Assembly: GCA_013334325.1 (NCBI GenBank)
Contig: JAAXXT010000003.1
Location: forward strand, 1 to 64,000
Origin: Erysipelotrichaceae bacterium
GTDB lineage: Bacteria > Bacillota_I > Bacilli_A > Erysipelotrichales > Erysipelotrichaceae
Direction: 5' to 3'
Length of the DNA: 64,000 nt
Both the position numbers and the translations under genes were made by a program. The notes below the pieces were generated by a model. That model had not been told where the DNA came from. It saw nothing but the letters and a program-made list of their open reading frames with translations, and searched no databases. Of the stretch, positions 50,946 to 60,256 are shown piece by piece (position 1 is the stretch's first letter; each line of letters starts with the position of its first letter).

Positions 50946-53834
50946 ATGTTAAAAAAGAAAAATAAGCATCTTGCATACAATGCAAAAATCCTATTAATTA
51001 TCTCAAGTATCATTTGTGTATCTTTATATATCAGTGTTTTATCTGAGCGAGTCATGATCGTTCAAGAGGACCCTGATGTCATTGAACCCGATGGAACTAG
51101 TGCTGTCCATGCCTTGGTGATCAACGAGATCATGAGCTCTAATAATGGGGCTGTAGCTGATCCTTTTGGGGAAACATATGATTGGGTTGAGCTTTATAAT
51201 GGGACGACCCATAATATAGATCTTACGAATTATGGTTTAAGTGATACCTCTGATGAGACCAAGTGGGTCTTTCCTTCAACCATCATCAAAGCGAAGAGTT
51301 TTTTAATTGTTTACCTTACGAACACAGATCTTCCTGGTTTATACGCTAACTTTGGATTAAAAAGTGAAGGTGGGGAAAAGGTCGTCTTACGAGATTCAGG
51401 AGGTATGATCGTCGATCAGATCCAATTGCCTATCCTAAACGCAAATACAGTCTTAGCGAGAAATAATAGTGGCTCATGGGTAGTATTAGAACAGATCAGT
51501 CCAGGCTTTACCAATACCATCGAAGGCCACCAGCAATACCTAGATTCAATAACTTTAACTCAAGATCAATTATTTATCACGGAAGTCTTACCTAAAAACG
51601 CAGGTAACTTTACCAATCCATATACAGTTTTACCTGGTTATATCGAAATCACCAACATAGGACTTACTCCAATCAATCTAAAGAACTATGCCTTAGGGGA
51701 TGAATTGGCTTCTCCTTTTCAATGGCGTTTTCCTTCGTTGACTCTTGATCCTGGAAAATCAGTGGTCGTTTATACATCTAATCTGAATCGTAAAGATGGA
51801 GAACTTCATGCGGATTTTACCCTTAACGCTCAAAATGGATCTGTTTTTCTTACGGATGGATCTGGTCATATCATCGATAGGATCGATTATTCAATGGTTC
51901 CAAATGGTTATGCGATTCAAAGAAAAGGAGATATCATTGAATTTAGCCCTTCCTTAAGTCCTGGTCAACCCAATACAATAGCGGGGATCACGTCTTTTCA
52001 AAACACAATGAAGACCCCTACAGGTTTGATCATCAATGAAGTTATGACGATCAATACGACCTTGATGCTCCATAATGGAGCCAATGCCTATTCGTGGATA
52101 GAATTAAAAAACAATTCAACAAGTGCGATCGACTTATCAAAATACACAATATCAGAATCTTTTAATGTGTTAAGTGCTGTTTCATTACCAAATAAGATCT
52201 TACAACCCAATGAATTCATCGTTGTGATGACTTCTGGGGATTCTAGTTTAAGTACCAGTGAATATCAACATATCGATCTGAAAATCAAGGGTGATAAGTC
52301 CCTCTATCTTTTTTATGGAGATAAACTTCAAGATTGTATATTCGCTGCTCAAGTCCCTACAAATACAAGCTATGGGAGAGCCAAAGATAAAGGCTTTATC
52401 TATATGGAAGACGCTAGCCCCAACGCAGAAAATAATGTTGGATTAAGAGCGGTAAGTCTTAGTGTAAGAAGTTCAATTGAGAGTGGTGTGTATACTACAT
52501 CAACGCTAAATTTAGATCTTCTTTCCAGTGGGAATGTGTACTATAGCACCAATGGGGAGACTCCTACGACTTCAAGTAAACAATATTCTCAACCCATTCA
52601 ACTCACAAAAACGAGCGTCATCAAGACTGTCAATATTGAAGAAGGCAAAGTTCCTTCTGAGGTGCTTTCTTATACGTATATCTTAAATGAGGATTTGACC
52701 CTACCTGTGGTTTCTTTAACGATGGATCCTGATCAGTTTACTGATCTTCAAAGTCATCCATGGGATACCAAATTAGAATATGGTGGACACATCGAGTATT
52801 ATCCTATCGAAGGTGAAGGTTTCTCCATCAATTGCGGTGTTCAATTGTTTGGAGGTTCAACCAGAGGATTGGCTAAGAAAAGTTTTTCGATTACTTTTGA
52901 GGAACAATATGGGGAAGATAAATTAAATTATCACGTTTTCGAAAATCGTGATTTTTCTGTTTTTGATACTTTAGTTTTAAGGTCTGGCTCTCAAGATTAC
53001 AGTACAACCTTCTTTAGAGATATTCTCGGTTCTTCTGTCATGGAAGATTCTACGACCGTAGAAGTTCAAGCTTATAAAACGACTATTCTTTATATCAATG
53101 GAAAATACTGGGGACTCTATGACATCAGAGAAAAAGTCGATGATGATTTCGTAGCTACTCATTACAACGTCGATGAAACCACGACCAGTGTTGTTCGTAT
53201 GGGAGGCACAATTTCAGCAGGGAATAAGAAAACATACAGTACTCTGATGAATTATCTTGCGAGTCATGATTTGAAATCTACTGAGAACTATGAATACGTA
53301 AAAACTTTGCTTAACATCGATAGTTATATTGATTTTTGGGTGGCAGAGCTTTTTACCACCAACAATGACGTCATTAACTTTCGCTTTATTTCATCTACGG
53401 CCTATGATGAAGGACGTCTTCAAATGATCTTCTATGACTTGGATTATGCTTGGTATTATCCAAACCGTGCCTACTATGAATTTATGATCAATCCTGATGG
53501 GATGAGTGATCTTCATGTAAGTTCATTGATCAATCGTCGTTTATTTGAAAATGAAGAGTATAGAACCAGATTCCTTGAACGCCTTAGTCTTAGTTTAAAG
53601 ACATTGTGGAAAGAAGAAACTGTACTCGCGAAATTGGAGATCATTTATCAATCTGTAAAACCTGAAATCACAAGAGATTTTATACGATGGAAACTTGATC
53701 CTAATGTATGGGAAGACAATGTCGATTTCTTACGTAACTTCATTACGACAAGAACAAAAAATCTTTTAAGACAAACCAAAGCTTTCTTTAACTTAAGTGA
53801 TGCGGATTATGAGTATTACTTTGGGGATCTCTAA
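50946..53834 (+). CDS. CotH kinase-like exoprotein with three lamin-tail domains
   Basis: A 962-residue protein with one N-terminal membrane helix (about residues 12-30). Three lamin-tail (LTD) domains start near LVINEIMSSN (56), LFITEVLPKN (208) and LIINEVMTIN (360). A chitobiase C-terminal-like segment follows (NVYYSTNGETPTTS, about 529). The CotH domain spans about 600-935, with YINGKYWGLYDIREKVDD and FYDLDYAWYY as the nucleotide and metal motifs. CotH of Bacillus phosphorylates spore-coat proteins, so this is a candidate extracellular kinase. It is the first gene of the operon with the VTC and DUF4956 genes. Confidence 0.88.
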   Translation: MLKKKNKHLAYNAKILLIISSIICVSLYISVLSERVMIVQEDPDVIEPDGTSAVHALVINEIMSSNNGAVADPFGETYDWVELYNGTTHNIDLTNYGLSDTSDETKWVFPSTIIKAKSFLIVYLTNTDLPGLYANFGLKSEGGEKVVLRDSGGMIVDQIQLPILNANTVLARNNSGSWVVLEQISPGFTNTIEGHQQYLDSITLTQDQLFITEVLPKNAGNFTNPYTVLPGYIEITNIGLTPINLKNYALGDELASPFQWRFPSLTLDPGKSVVVYTSNLNRKDGELHADFTLNAQNGSVFLTDGSGHIIDRIDYSMVPNGYAIQRKGDIIEFSPSLSPGQPNTIAGITSFQNTMKTPTGLIINEVMTINTTLMLHNGANAYSWIELKNNSTSAIDLSKYTISESFNVLSAVSLPNKILQPNEFIVVMTSGDSSLSTSEYQHIDLKIKGDKSLYLFYGDKLQDCIFAAQVPTNTSYGRAKDKGFIYMEDASPNAENNVGLRAVSLSVRSSIESGVYTTSTLNLDLLSSGNVYYSTNGETPTTSSKQYSQPIQLTKTSVIKTVNIEEGKVPSEVLSYTYILNEDLTLPVVSLTMDPDQFTDLQSHPWDTKLEYGGHIEYYPIEGEGFSINCGVQLFGGSTRGLAKKSFSITFEEQYGEDKLNYHVFENRDFSVFDTLVLRSGSQDYSTTFFRDILGSSVMEDSTTVEVQAYKTTILYINGKYWGLYDIREKVDDDFVATHYNVDETTTSVVRMGGTISAGNKKTYSTLMNYLASHDLKSTENYEYVKTLLNIDSYIDFWVAELFTTNNDVINFRFISSTAYDEGRLQMIFYDLDYAWYYPNRAYYEFMINPDGMSDLHVSSLINRRLFENEEYRTRFLERLSLSLKTLWKEETVLAKLEIIYQSVKPEITRDFIRWKLDPNVWEDNVDFLRNFITTRTKNLLRQTKAFFNLSDADYEYYFGDL

Positions 53835-54511
53835 TGAACTATCGACATGAACTGAAATTCATCATGACGCCTGCGAATGCATTACTACTCAAAAGACTCT
53901 TGTTTCAACTTATGGAAACTGATCCTAATGGAGATACCTTAGGTAGATATATGGTGAGAAGTCTCTACTTCGATACCTTAGGAGGTTCTGCTTTCTTCGA
54001 TAAGATCGATGGGGTAGAATACCGAAAGAAGTATCGAATAAGATACTACAATAACGATACTGATTTCATTAGATTAGAGTCAAAGCTTAAAATCGATGAT
54101 TTATCAAAAAAGACCCAAGAACGTATAAGTTTAGATCTTGCTCAACATTTAATGAAGGGGGAGATCGATGAGATAGAACTCAAACCAAATTCTGTTTTAA
54201 CGGACTTTGCCTTAGACATTAAATTAAATGCCTTAAGACCTTCAGTGATCGTCGATTATCAAAGAACAGCCTTCCTACAAAAAGAACTGGATGTGAGAAT
54301 TACTTTCGATGAATTGATTCGTTCTAGAGTCTATGATACGGATTTGTTTAAAACGGATTATGCTTCCATCACTGTGTTAGAACCTGAAGAAGTGGTCTTG
54401 GAAGTTAAATACAACGATATCATTCCTTCTACCATCGCCGATGTGATAAAACATACCCCGATGACTCGCTTAGCTGTAAGTAAATATGCCTACTGTTACA
54501 ACAAAAAATAG
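53834..54511 (+). CDS. VTC-domain polyphosphate polymerase-like protein
   Basis: A 225-residue cytosolic protein of the VTC/CYTH-like tunnel fold. RHELKF near the N terminus, KYRIRYY, RLESKLKI, ITFDELIRS and VVLEVKYN give the ring of Lys, Arg and Glu residues that bind ATP and polyphosphate in yeast Vtc4. It probably makes polyphosphate or uses a similar triphosphate substrate. The start overlaps the CotH stop codon. Association of VTC, CotH and DUF4956 genes is recurrent in Gram-positives; a shared function has not, to my knowledge, been proved. Confidence 0.85.
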   Translation: MNYRHELKFIMTPANALLLKRLLFQLMETDPNGDTLGRYMVRSLYFDTLGGSAFFDKIDGVEYRKKYRIRYYNNDTDFIRLESKLKIDDLSKKTQERISLDLAQHLMKGEIDEIELKPNSVLTDFALDIKLNALRPSVIVDYQRTAFLQKELDVRITFDELIRSRVYDTDLFKTDYASITVLEPEEVVLEVKYNDIIPSTIADVIKHTPMTRLAVSKYAYCYNKK

Positions 54512-54520
54512 GAGCGTCCC

Positions 54521-55192
54521 ATGGAAATCATTGAACTCATTCAGAATGCGATCGTACAACAGTTTACCGGAACCATCTCATTAAGCAGTATTCTATTATC
54601 ACTCATTACGTCATTTGTGATTGCCTTGTTTATCTTGGTGGTCTATAAACGAACTTACAATGGGGTCGTCATGTCAAAGTCTTTTAGTTTACTTTTGGTT
54701 TTATTGGCGATGGTTACTTCCTTAGCCGTAAGAACCATAAGTTCTAATCTGGCCTTGTCTTTAGGGATGGTAGGGGCTTTGTCTATCGTACGTTATCGTA
54801 CAGCGGTCAAAGATCCTATGGATACAGGTTTTATCTTCTGGGCCATTATGGCTGGGATCATGGCTGGGATAGGACTTTATCTTATCGCCATCATTTCTGC
54901 ATTGGCTTTAGGTGTCCTATTTATGTTGGTCTTTGGATTTGAAGTTAAAAAGAGCTCACAGTTTCTATTGATCATAAGATATGATTCTCTCGCTCATGAG
55001 GCTGTATTAACAGCCTTAACTAAGCTTCCAAAACATAAACTAAGAAATAAGACCATGGTTGGATCTAAGATCGAATTGACCTTTGACATCGAAATTAAAT
55101 CGTATGAAGAACAAGTCGTAGATCCTTTAAAAGCCATCGTTGGGGTAGATTCTGTCAACCTTATCTCTTATCAACATGATTATGGGCTTTAA
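54521..55192 (+). CDS. DUF4956 membrane protein
   Basis: A 223-residue protein with four membrane helices in the first 145 residues and a soluble C-terminal domain. LALSLGMVGALSIVRYRTAVKDP with the following FIFWAIMAGIMAGIGLY is the family block. The C-terminal domain (from about residue 150) has a ferredoxin-like alternation of strands and helices. GGAGCG precedes the ATG, nine bases after the VTC gene. It is the usual membrane partner of VTC polymerases in this context; channelling of polyphosphate is a plausible but unproven role. Confidence 0.85.
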   Translation: MEIIELIQNAIVQQFTGTISLSSILLSLITSFVIALFILVVYKRTYNGVVMSKSFSLLLVLLAMVTSLAVRTISSNLALSLGMVGALSIVRYRTAVKDPMDTGFIFWAIMAGIMAGIGLYLIAIISALALGVLFMLVFGFEVKKSSQFLLIIRYDSLAHEAVLTALTKLPKHKLRNKTMVGSKIELTFDIEIKSYEEQVVDPLKAIVGVDSVNLISYQHDYGL

Positions 55193-55232
55193 AAAGGCTT
55201 CTAGAGCCTACTAAACAACCGTCTGTGATAAA

Positions 55233-55961
55233 ATGAAATCTGTGAAAAACACAAGTTATGATGAGATCTTAAACGAGATCGATGATCATTTGACCAAAGG
55301 CGAGATCAAAAAAGCATTGGACTTGATCGATGAAGAACTTAGGATGCCTTATATCCCACCCTTTGTTTTGGCTAAGCTCAATCAATTCAAAGAAATCGCG
55401 ATGACAGCTCAAAAAATAAACACCGAGATCCATTTAGACATGAGTGAAGAAGGCATCTTGAAGTATCTACACCAAGATGATCTTCATCAACTTAGAGCTC
55501 TAGAAGCATTTAGTGTCATGAACATGAGAACGATTATTCCTTTGGTTCAAAAAGCTTTTGATCTGATTGAAGGACGTTTAATGAAATGTCTATTGACCAA
55601 ATTAACGATTGAGCAAGCTCTAACCGAAAGCTTTACCTTCACAGATGAAGGCATCACCTATGAGTTTATTCCTGCTTCTTTGACCTTGCCTGAAGATAGT
55701 GAAGGATATCAAGAAGCAAGAGCTCTACTAAAAAGGTGGCTTGAGGATGATGATCCATCGATGATGAAGCTGTGTTTAGATCAAGTTGAATTGGAATGCC
55801 TTATGAAGCTGCCTCAATCGATCGATGAAGATGAAGCATTCGACTTGGCATTTCAAATTCTAAAAACCATTTTCCTGATGATTTCTACGTCTGAACATTT
55901 CGAAAAGTTCATCGTTGATAAAGGAATCCGAAAAAATGGTCATTTAGCACTCTTTAATTGA
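55233..55961 (+). CDS. Helical, acidic cytosolic protein (DUF3196/TPR-like)
   Basis: A 242-residue protein, all-helical and acidic. The N-terminal half has repeated helix pairs (ITKGEIKKALDLIDEEL-like, then LHQLRALEAFSVMN) recalling TPR proteins, and the overall form resembles the DUF3196 proteins of Firmicutes and Mollicutes, though this is by pattern only. No Shine-Dalgarno is present; a GTG at 55242 with TAAAAT seven bases upstream is an alternative leaderless start. The last codons overlap the CIRCE operator that controls tig. Confidence 0.6.
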   Translation: MKSVKNTSYDEILNEIDDHLTKGEIKKALDLIDEELRMPYIPPFVLAKLNQFKEIAMTAQKINTEIHLDMSEEGILKYLHQDDLHQLRALEAFSVMNMRTIIPLVQKAFDLIEGRLMKCLLTKLTIEQALTESFTFTDEGITYEFIPASLTLPEDSEGYQEARALLKRWLEDDDPSMMKLCLDQVELECLMKLPQSIDEDEAFDLAFQILKTIFLMISTSEHFEKFIVDKGIRKNGHLALFN

Positions 55962-55970
55962 CAGTGCTAA
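55944..55970. promoter_or_regulatory. CIRCE operator (HrcA binding site) before tig
   Basis: TTAGCACTC, nine bases, CAGTGCTAA: the CIRCE consensus TTAGCACTC-N9-GAGTGCTAA with a single mismatch at the first base of the right arm. It overlaps the -35 box of the tig promoter and the last codons of the upstream gene. HrcA bound here would block transcription and release it on heat or misfolding stress. Confidence 0.9.
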
Positions 55971-55985
55971 ATTAAGTGTTATAAT
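55958..55985 (+). promoter_or_regulatory. Promoter of the tig-lon-engB operon
   Basis: TTGACA (55958-55963), 16 bases and TATAAT (55980-55985). The -35 lies inside the CIRCE element, so repressor and sigma-A RNA polymerase would compete. Confidence 0.85.
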
Positions 55986-56009
55986 TATTAGGCAATTTAG
56001 GAGGTCCTC

Positions 56010-57278
56010 ATGAAACATACATGGACATTAAAAGAAAAATCAAATGGAGTATTGACCGTCAGTTTAGAAGGTGAAGCTTGGGCTAATGCTCAAACCAAAG
56101 CCTTAAAGAAATTGGCAGAAAAAACGGAAATCAAGGGCTTCCGTAAAGGAAAAGCCCCTATCGATAAAGTGAAGGCATCCCTAAGTGAACAAGAAATCTT
56201 GATCAATGCGGTTGAATCCATCGCCCAAGAAGCTTTAGAAGCAGGTCTTACTGAACTCAAGATCGATCCAATCAGTCGTCCAGAATTGGGCGTTGAGAAG
56301 ATCAGTGTCGAAGAAGTCGTCATGACCTTTACCTTTGACGTTAAACCTGAAGTTACTTTAGGCCAATACAAAGATTTAGGCGTCAAGAAAACAAAAGTTA
56401 AAGTTACCAAAGCAGAAATCGACGCTGAAGTTGAAAAACTCAGAGAAGAATTCGCTGAACTCGTTTTGAAAGAAACAGGTAAAGTAGAAGCTAAAGATAC
56501 AGCCGTAATCGATTTTGAAGGCTTTAAAGAAGGCGTAGCCTTTGAAGGCGGTAAAGGGGAGAACTACTCCTTAGAAATCGGCTCAAACAGCTTTATTCCT
56601 GGCTTTGAAGAAGCTTTGATCGGTTTAGAAACCGGTGCCAGCAAAGATGTTGAATTGACTTTCCCTGAAAACTATCAGGCTGAAAACTTGGCTGGACAAA
56701 AAGTCGTTTTCAAAGTCAAGATCAACGAAATCAAGACCAAGCAACTACCTGAAGTCAACGATGATTTCGCAAAAACAGTCAATCATCATGATACCGATAC
56801 GATGGCTGGTCTATTAGAACACCTAGAACTTCATTTAAAAGAAGAAAAAGAACAAAAAGCAGAAGAAGAATATACCAATGCGATCTTGACTAAAGTAGTT
56901 GATGCGGCCAAAGTCGAAGTACCTGCATCTTTAGTCACTGAAGAAACAGATCGTATGATGGAAGATTTCAATGCGAGACTGAAACAACAAGGTTTCGGTT
57001 TAGAACAATTCACTCAGATCACCGGTCAAACCGTTGAATCCTTGAGAGAACAAATGAGTACTGATGCGGCTGGTAAAGTAAAAGTCAGACTCGTATTAGA
57101 CGCAGTCGCTGACGCAGAAAAACTTGAAGTCTCAGCTGAAGAAATCGAAACGGAATATAAAAACATCGCAGACAACTATACGATGGAAATCGCTCGTGTC
57201 AAAGAATTGGCCCCAGTCGAAACCATTGCATATGATTTGCGTTTACGTAAAGCCTTTGATTTAATCAAAGCAGAATAA
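56010..57278 (+). CDS. tig: Trigger factor chaperone
   Basis: A 422-residue ribosome-bound chaperone and prolyl isomerase. The ribosome-binding loop reads KGFRKGKAPIDKV (about residues 42-55). The FKBP-type domain spans about 150-240 (AVIDFEGFKEGVAFEGG and FIPGFEEALIGLETG), and the helical C-terminal domain forms the rest. AGGAGG precedes the ATG. It is the first gene after the CIRCE-controlled promoter, followed by lon and engB, the usual order minus clpX. Confidence 0.93.
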   Translation: MKHTWTLKEKSNGVLTVSLEGEAWANAQTKALKKLAEKTEIKGFRKGKAPIDKVKASLSEQEILINAVESIAQEALEAGLTELKIDPISRPELGVEKISVEEVVMTFTFDVKPEVTLGQYKDLGVKKTKVKVTKAEIDAEVEKLREEFAELVLKETGKVEAKDTAVIDFEGFKEGVAFEGGKGENYSLEIGSNSFIPGFEEALIGLETGASKDVELTFPENYQAENLAGQKVVFKVKINEIKTKQLPEVNDDFAKTVNHHDTDTMAGLLEHLELHLKEEKEQKAEEEYTNAILTKVVDAAKVEVPASLVTEETDRMMEDFNARLKQQGFGLEQFTQITGQTVESLREQMSTDAAGKVKVRLVLDAVADAEKLEVSAEEIETEYKNIADNYTMEIARVKELAPVETIAYDLRLRKAFDLIKAE

Positions 57279-57308
57279 TTTGTCTTCCTTACATAGGAGG
57301 TGCAATCT

Positions 57309-59627
57309 ATGACAAATCTAAATCTAGAAATGAACGTACCTGCCGTTGCGACGCGCGGTGTACTTATTTTCCCCAACCAAGAAGTGATGATTGAAGTCGG
57401 ACGCGAGAAATCAATGAACGCTGTCGATGAAGCCCTCAATTACTTCGATGGTCAAGTCTTCATCGTCTCTCAAAAAGACGTCCTCGTCGATGAACCTCAC
57501 GAAAGAGATCTCTATTTAATGGGTACCTTGTGTAAAATCAAGACCGCTCGTAAAAAAGAAGGATTTCAACGTGTAACCTTTATCGGCGTAAAACGCGCAA
57601 AGATCATTCGTTTATCCGAAGATGACAAGATGCTGTTTGCGACGATTCAACCTTTAGAAGATGTGATTGGAGATTCTACTGAAGAAATCGCTTTGGTTCG
57701 CCAAGTCGGTAAGTCTTTAGAACAGATCACCAACGCTCAAAATCATTTCCCTCAAGAAGTTTTCAATCAATTGACCAAAGGGGTCAGTGCAGCTCAATTG
57801 GCTGACCAAGTCGCTCAATACTTCCCAATGAACGTCGATGATCGTCAAGGTCTATTAGAAGAGCTCAACCTCAATGCGAGACTCTTATTGATCGTAGGCA
57901 ATCTTAAAAAAGAAAAAGAATTGACGGCTATTGAAGCTGGTATCAACGAAAAAGTCCGTGAACGTATCGAAGAAAATCAACGTGAATATTATTTACGTGA
58001 AAAACTAAGAGCGATCAAAGAAGAACTCGGTGATGTCCCAAATGGGACAGATGATGTAGAAGATCTTCGTCGACTCGTAGAAGAGAATCCTTATCCAGAA
58101 AACATTAAGGCTAAAGCTTTAGAAGAAATCCAACGTTATGAGATGCTACCTTCTGCCTCAGGCGAAAGCGGTGTGATCAGAACTTATTTGGATTGGCTTT
58201 TAAAGACACCTTGGTGGCAAGAAACCAAAGACAACGAAGACCTGATGGCGGTTCGAGCAGTGCTTGATCATGACCATTATGGACTTGATAAAGTAAAAGA
58301 TCGCATTATGGAATACTTGGCTGTTAAACTGATGACCAAGAGCCTAAATGCGCCTATCCTATGCTTAGTAGGTCCTCCTGGTGTAGGTAAGACTTCCTTA
58401 GCGAAATCCATCGCCAATGCCTTAGGACGCAACTTCATCAAAGCCTCTTTAGGAGGCGTCCGTGATGAAGCTGAAATCAGAGGTCATAGAAGAACCTACT
58501 TAGGTTCATTGCCAGGTAGAGTCATCCAAGGGATGAAGAAAGCAGGGGTCGTTAATCCTGTCTTCTTGATCGATGAAATCGATAAGATGTCTTCAGACTA
58601 TAAGGGTGATCCTAGTTCAGCGATGCTTGAAGTCTTGGATCCTGAACAGAACTCAATGTTTTCTGATCATTATCTAGAAGAACCTTATGATCTATCTAAG
58701 GTCATGTTTATTGCGACAGCCAACTACTTGGAAGATATCCCAGCGGCTCTAAGAGATCGTTTAGAAATCATCCATTTGGATTCTTATACAGAAGATGAAA
58801 AGGTGAAGATCGCCTTGAATCATCTGATTCCTAAACAAGTCGCTATTAATGGCTTAAAGAAAGCTCAGTTTACTTTAAAAGAAAAAGAATTGCTTCATAT
58901 CGTACGTAACTATACCCGTGAAGCAGGGGTTAGACAGTTGGAAAGACATATTGCGGCTTTATGTCGTAAGAGCGTCTTATCTATCTTGAAAGACAAGAAA
59001 CGCACCATCAACATCAACGATAAACAATTGATGGAATGGTTAGGCAAAGAAATCTTTGAATATGGTCGTAAAGAAACCAAGAATCAAATTGGGGTCGTTA
59101 CGGGCTTAGCCTATACTTCGTTTGGGGGAGATGTGCTCCCTGTAGAAGTAACTACCTTTGAAGGCAAGGGACGTTTGATCGTCACTGGCCAATTGGGTGA
59201 AGTCATGAAAGAATCCACTGAGATCGCTTTGGGTTATGTCAAATCTAATGCGAAGAAATACAACATCGATCCTAAGTTCTTTGAGGATCACGACATCCAT
59301 ATCCATGTCCCAGAAGGGGCAGTACCTAAAGATGGTCCTAGTGCAGGCATAACGCTGACCACAGCCATCATGAGTGCCTTAACTCATAGAGCCGTCTATT
59401 CCAACTTGGCCATGACAGGTGAAGTGACTTTAAGAGGACTCGTATTACCGATCGGTGGCCTTAAAGAGAAATCTTTAGCGGCACATCGTGTAGGGATCAC
59501 CAAGATCCTCATTCCTAAGCTCAACGAGAAAGATTTGGATGAAATGGCGCCTGTCGTCAAAGAATCCATCACCTTTGTTCCTGTTGAAAACATGGAACAG
59601 GTTCTAAAGGAAGCCTTGGTTTCCTAA
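57309..59627 (+). CDS. lon: ATP-dependent protease Lon (LonA)
   Basis: A 772-residue AAA+ serine protease. The N-terminal substrate domain is followed by Walker A GPPGVGKTS (about 356), Walker B FLIDEIDKM (about 419) and the proteolytic domain with the catalytic Ser in KDGPSAGITL (about 676) and Lys in GGLKEKSLAA (about 719). The ATG at 57309 is chosen because AGGAGGTG lies directly upstream; an in-frame GTG at 57300 is part of that site. CIRCE control of lon through this operon is consistent with its heat-shock role. The stop overlaps the engB ATG. Confidence 0.95.
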   Translation: MTNLNLEMNVPAVATRGVLIFPNQEVMIEVGREKSMNAVDEALNYFDGQVFIVSQKDVLVDEPHERDLYLMGTLCKIKTARKKEGFQRVTFIGVKRAKIIRLSEDDKMLFATIQPLEDVIGDSTEEIALVRQVGKSLEQITNAQNHFPQEVFNQLTKGVSAAQLADQVAQYFPMNVDDRQGLLEELNLNARLLLIVGNLKKEKELTAIEAGINEKVRERIEENQREYYLREKLRAIKEELGDVPNGTDDVEDLRRLVEENPYPENIKAKALEEIQRYEMLPSASGESGVIRTYLDWLLKTPWWQETKDNEDLMAVRAVLDHDHYGLDKVKDRIMEYLAVKLMTKSLNAPILCLVGPPGVGKTSLAKSIANALGRNFIKASLGGVRDEAEIRGHRRTYLGSLPGRVIQGMKKAGVVNPVFLIDEIDKMSSDYKGDPSSAMLEVLDPEQNSMFSDHYLEEPYDLSKVMFIATANYLEDIPAALRDRLEIIHLDSYTEDEKVKIALNHLIPKQVAINGLKKAQFTLKEKELLHIVRNYTREAGVRQLERHIAALCRKSVLSILKDKKRTININDKQLMEWLGKEIFEYGRKETKNQIGVVTGLAYTSFGGDVLPVEVTTFEGKGRLIVTGQLGEVMKESTEIALGYVKSNAKKYNIDPKFFEDHDIHIHVPEGAVPKDGPSAGITLTTAIMSALTHRAVYSNLAMTGEVTLRGLVLPIGGLKEKSLAAHRVGITKILIPKLNEKDLDEMAPVVKESITFVPVENMEQVLKEALVS

Positions 59628-60205
59628 TGGCTGGATTTCAGCAAGCCGTCTTCGTGACCACAGCTGTCGCCAAAGCAGGATTCTCTTTAACGGATCTTCC
59701 TGAATTGGTTTTGGCTGGACGAAGCAATGTCGGTAAGTCTAGTTTCATCAATACTTTATGTCGACAAAAGTCTTTGGCTTATGTCGGTAAGCGACCAGGT
59801 AAGACCCGCTACATCAATTTCTATCAAGTCGAAGACTTGATCTCGATCGTCGATGTCCCTGGGTATGGCTACGCCAATCGATCTAAGACTGAACTTAAAG
59901 CGTATGGGACCTTGATGGAAGATTATTTCAATACTCGACCCAACATTCGCGCCGTGATCTTGGTTATCGATTCTCGTCATGGGTTGACCTCTGACGATGA
60001 AGACATGCTGGAATACGTCACTGAAAAAAGATTCCCCATCTTGATCGTTGCGACGAAGTCTGATAAGTTGACCCAATCTGAAAAGATGAAGACCAACAAA
60101 GAACTTCAGCTTCGATTTGGAAGCAATGTAATCCTGTTTTCTGCCCTCAAGCATTTAGGTATCGAAGAGGTCGAAAACTGGATCATGAATAAAATAAAAA
60201 CCTAA
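59627..60205 (+). CDS. engB: Ribosome biogenesis GTPase EngB/YsxC
   Basis: A 192-residue GTPase for 50S subunit assembly. G1 is GRSNVGKSS (about residues 28-36), G3 DVPGYGYA, G4 ATKSDKL and G5 FSALKHLG, with the family G2 KTRYINFY. The ATG shares a base with the lon stop, so translation is coupled. The lon-engB order is the same as lonA-ysxC in Bacillus. A strong terminator follows. Confidence 0.93.
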   Translation: MAGFQQAVFVTTAVAKAGFSLTDLPELVLAGRSNVGKSSFINTLCRQKSLAYVGKRPGKTRYINFYQVEDLISIVDVPGYGYANRSKTELKAYGTLMEDYFNTRPNIRAVILVIDSRHGLTSDDEDMLEYVTEKRFPILIVATKSDKLTQSEKMKTNKELQLRFGSNVILFSALKHLGIEEVENWIMNKIKT

Positions 60206-60223
60206 GCATGCTTAGGTTTTTTT
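60196..60223 (+). terminator. Rho-independent terminator after engB
   Basis: AAAACCTAAG and CTTAGGTTTT around a CATG centre, followed by T. It ends the CIRCE-controlled operon. Confidence 0.87.
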
Positions 60224-60256
60224 GATATAATAGGTCAATAGTTAGGAGAAAACCCG

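Noticed and set aside
56090-56410. Minus-strand open frame of 106 codons opposite tig
   Set aside because: Composition is a mirror of the trigger factor codons, with no initiation signals.
59756-60154. Minus-strand open frame of 132 codons opposite engB
   Set aside because: It mirrors the EngB GTPase motifs, has no promoter or ribosome site, and is a shadow of the real gene.
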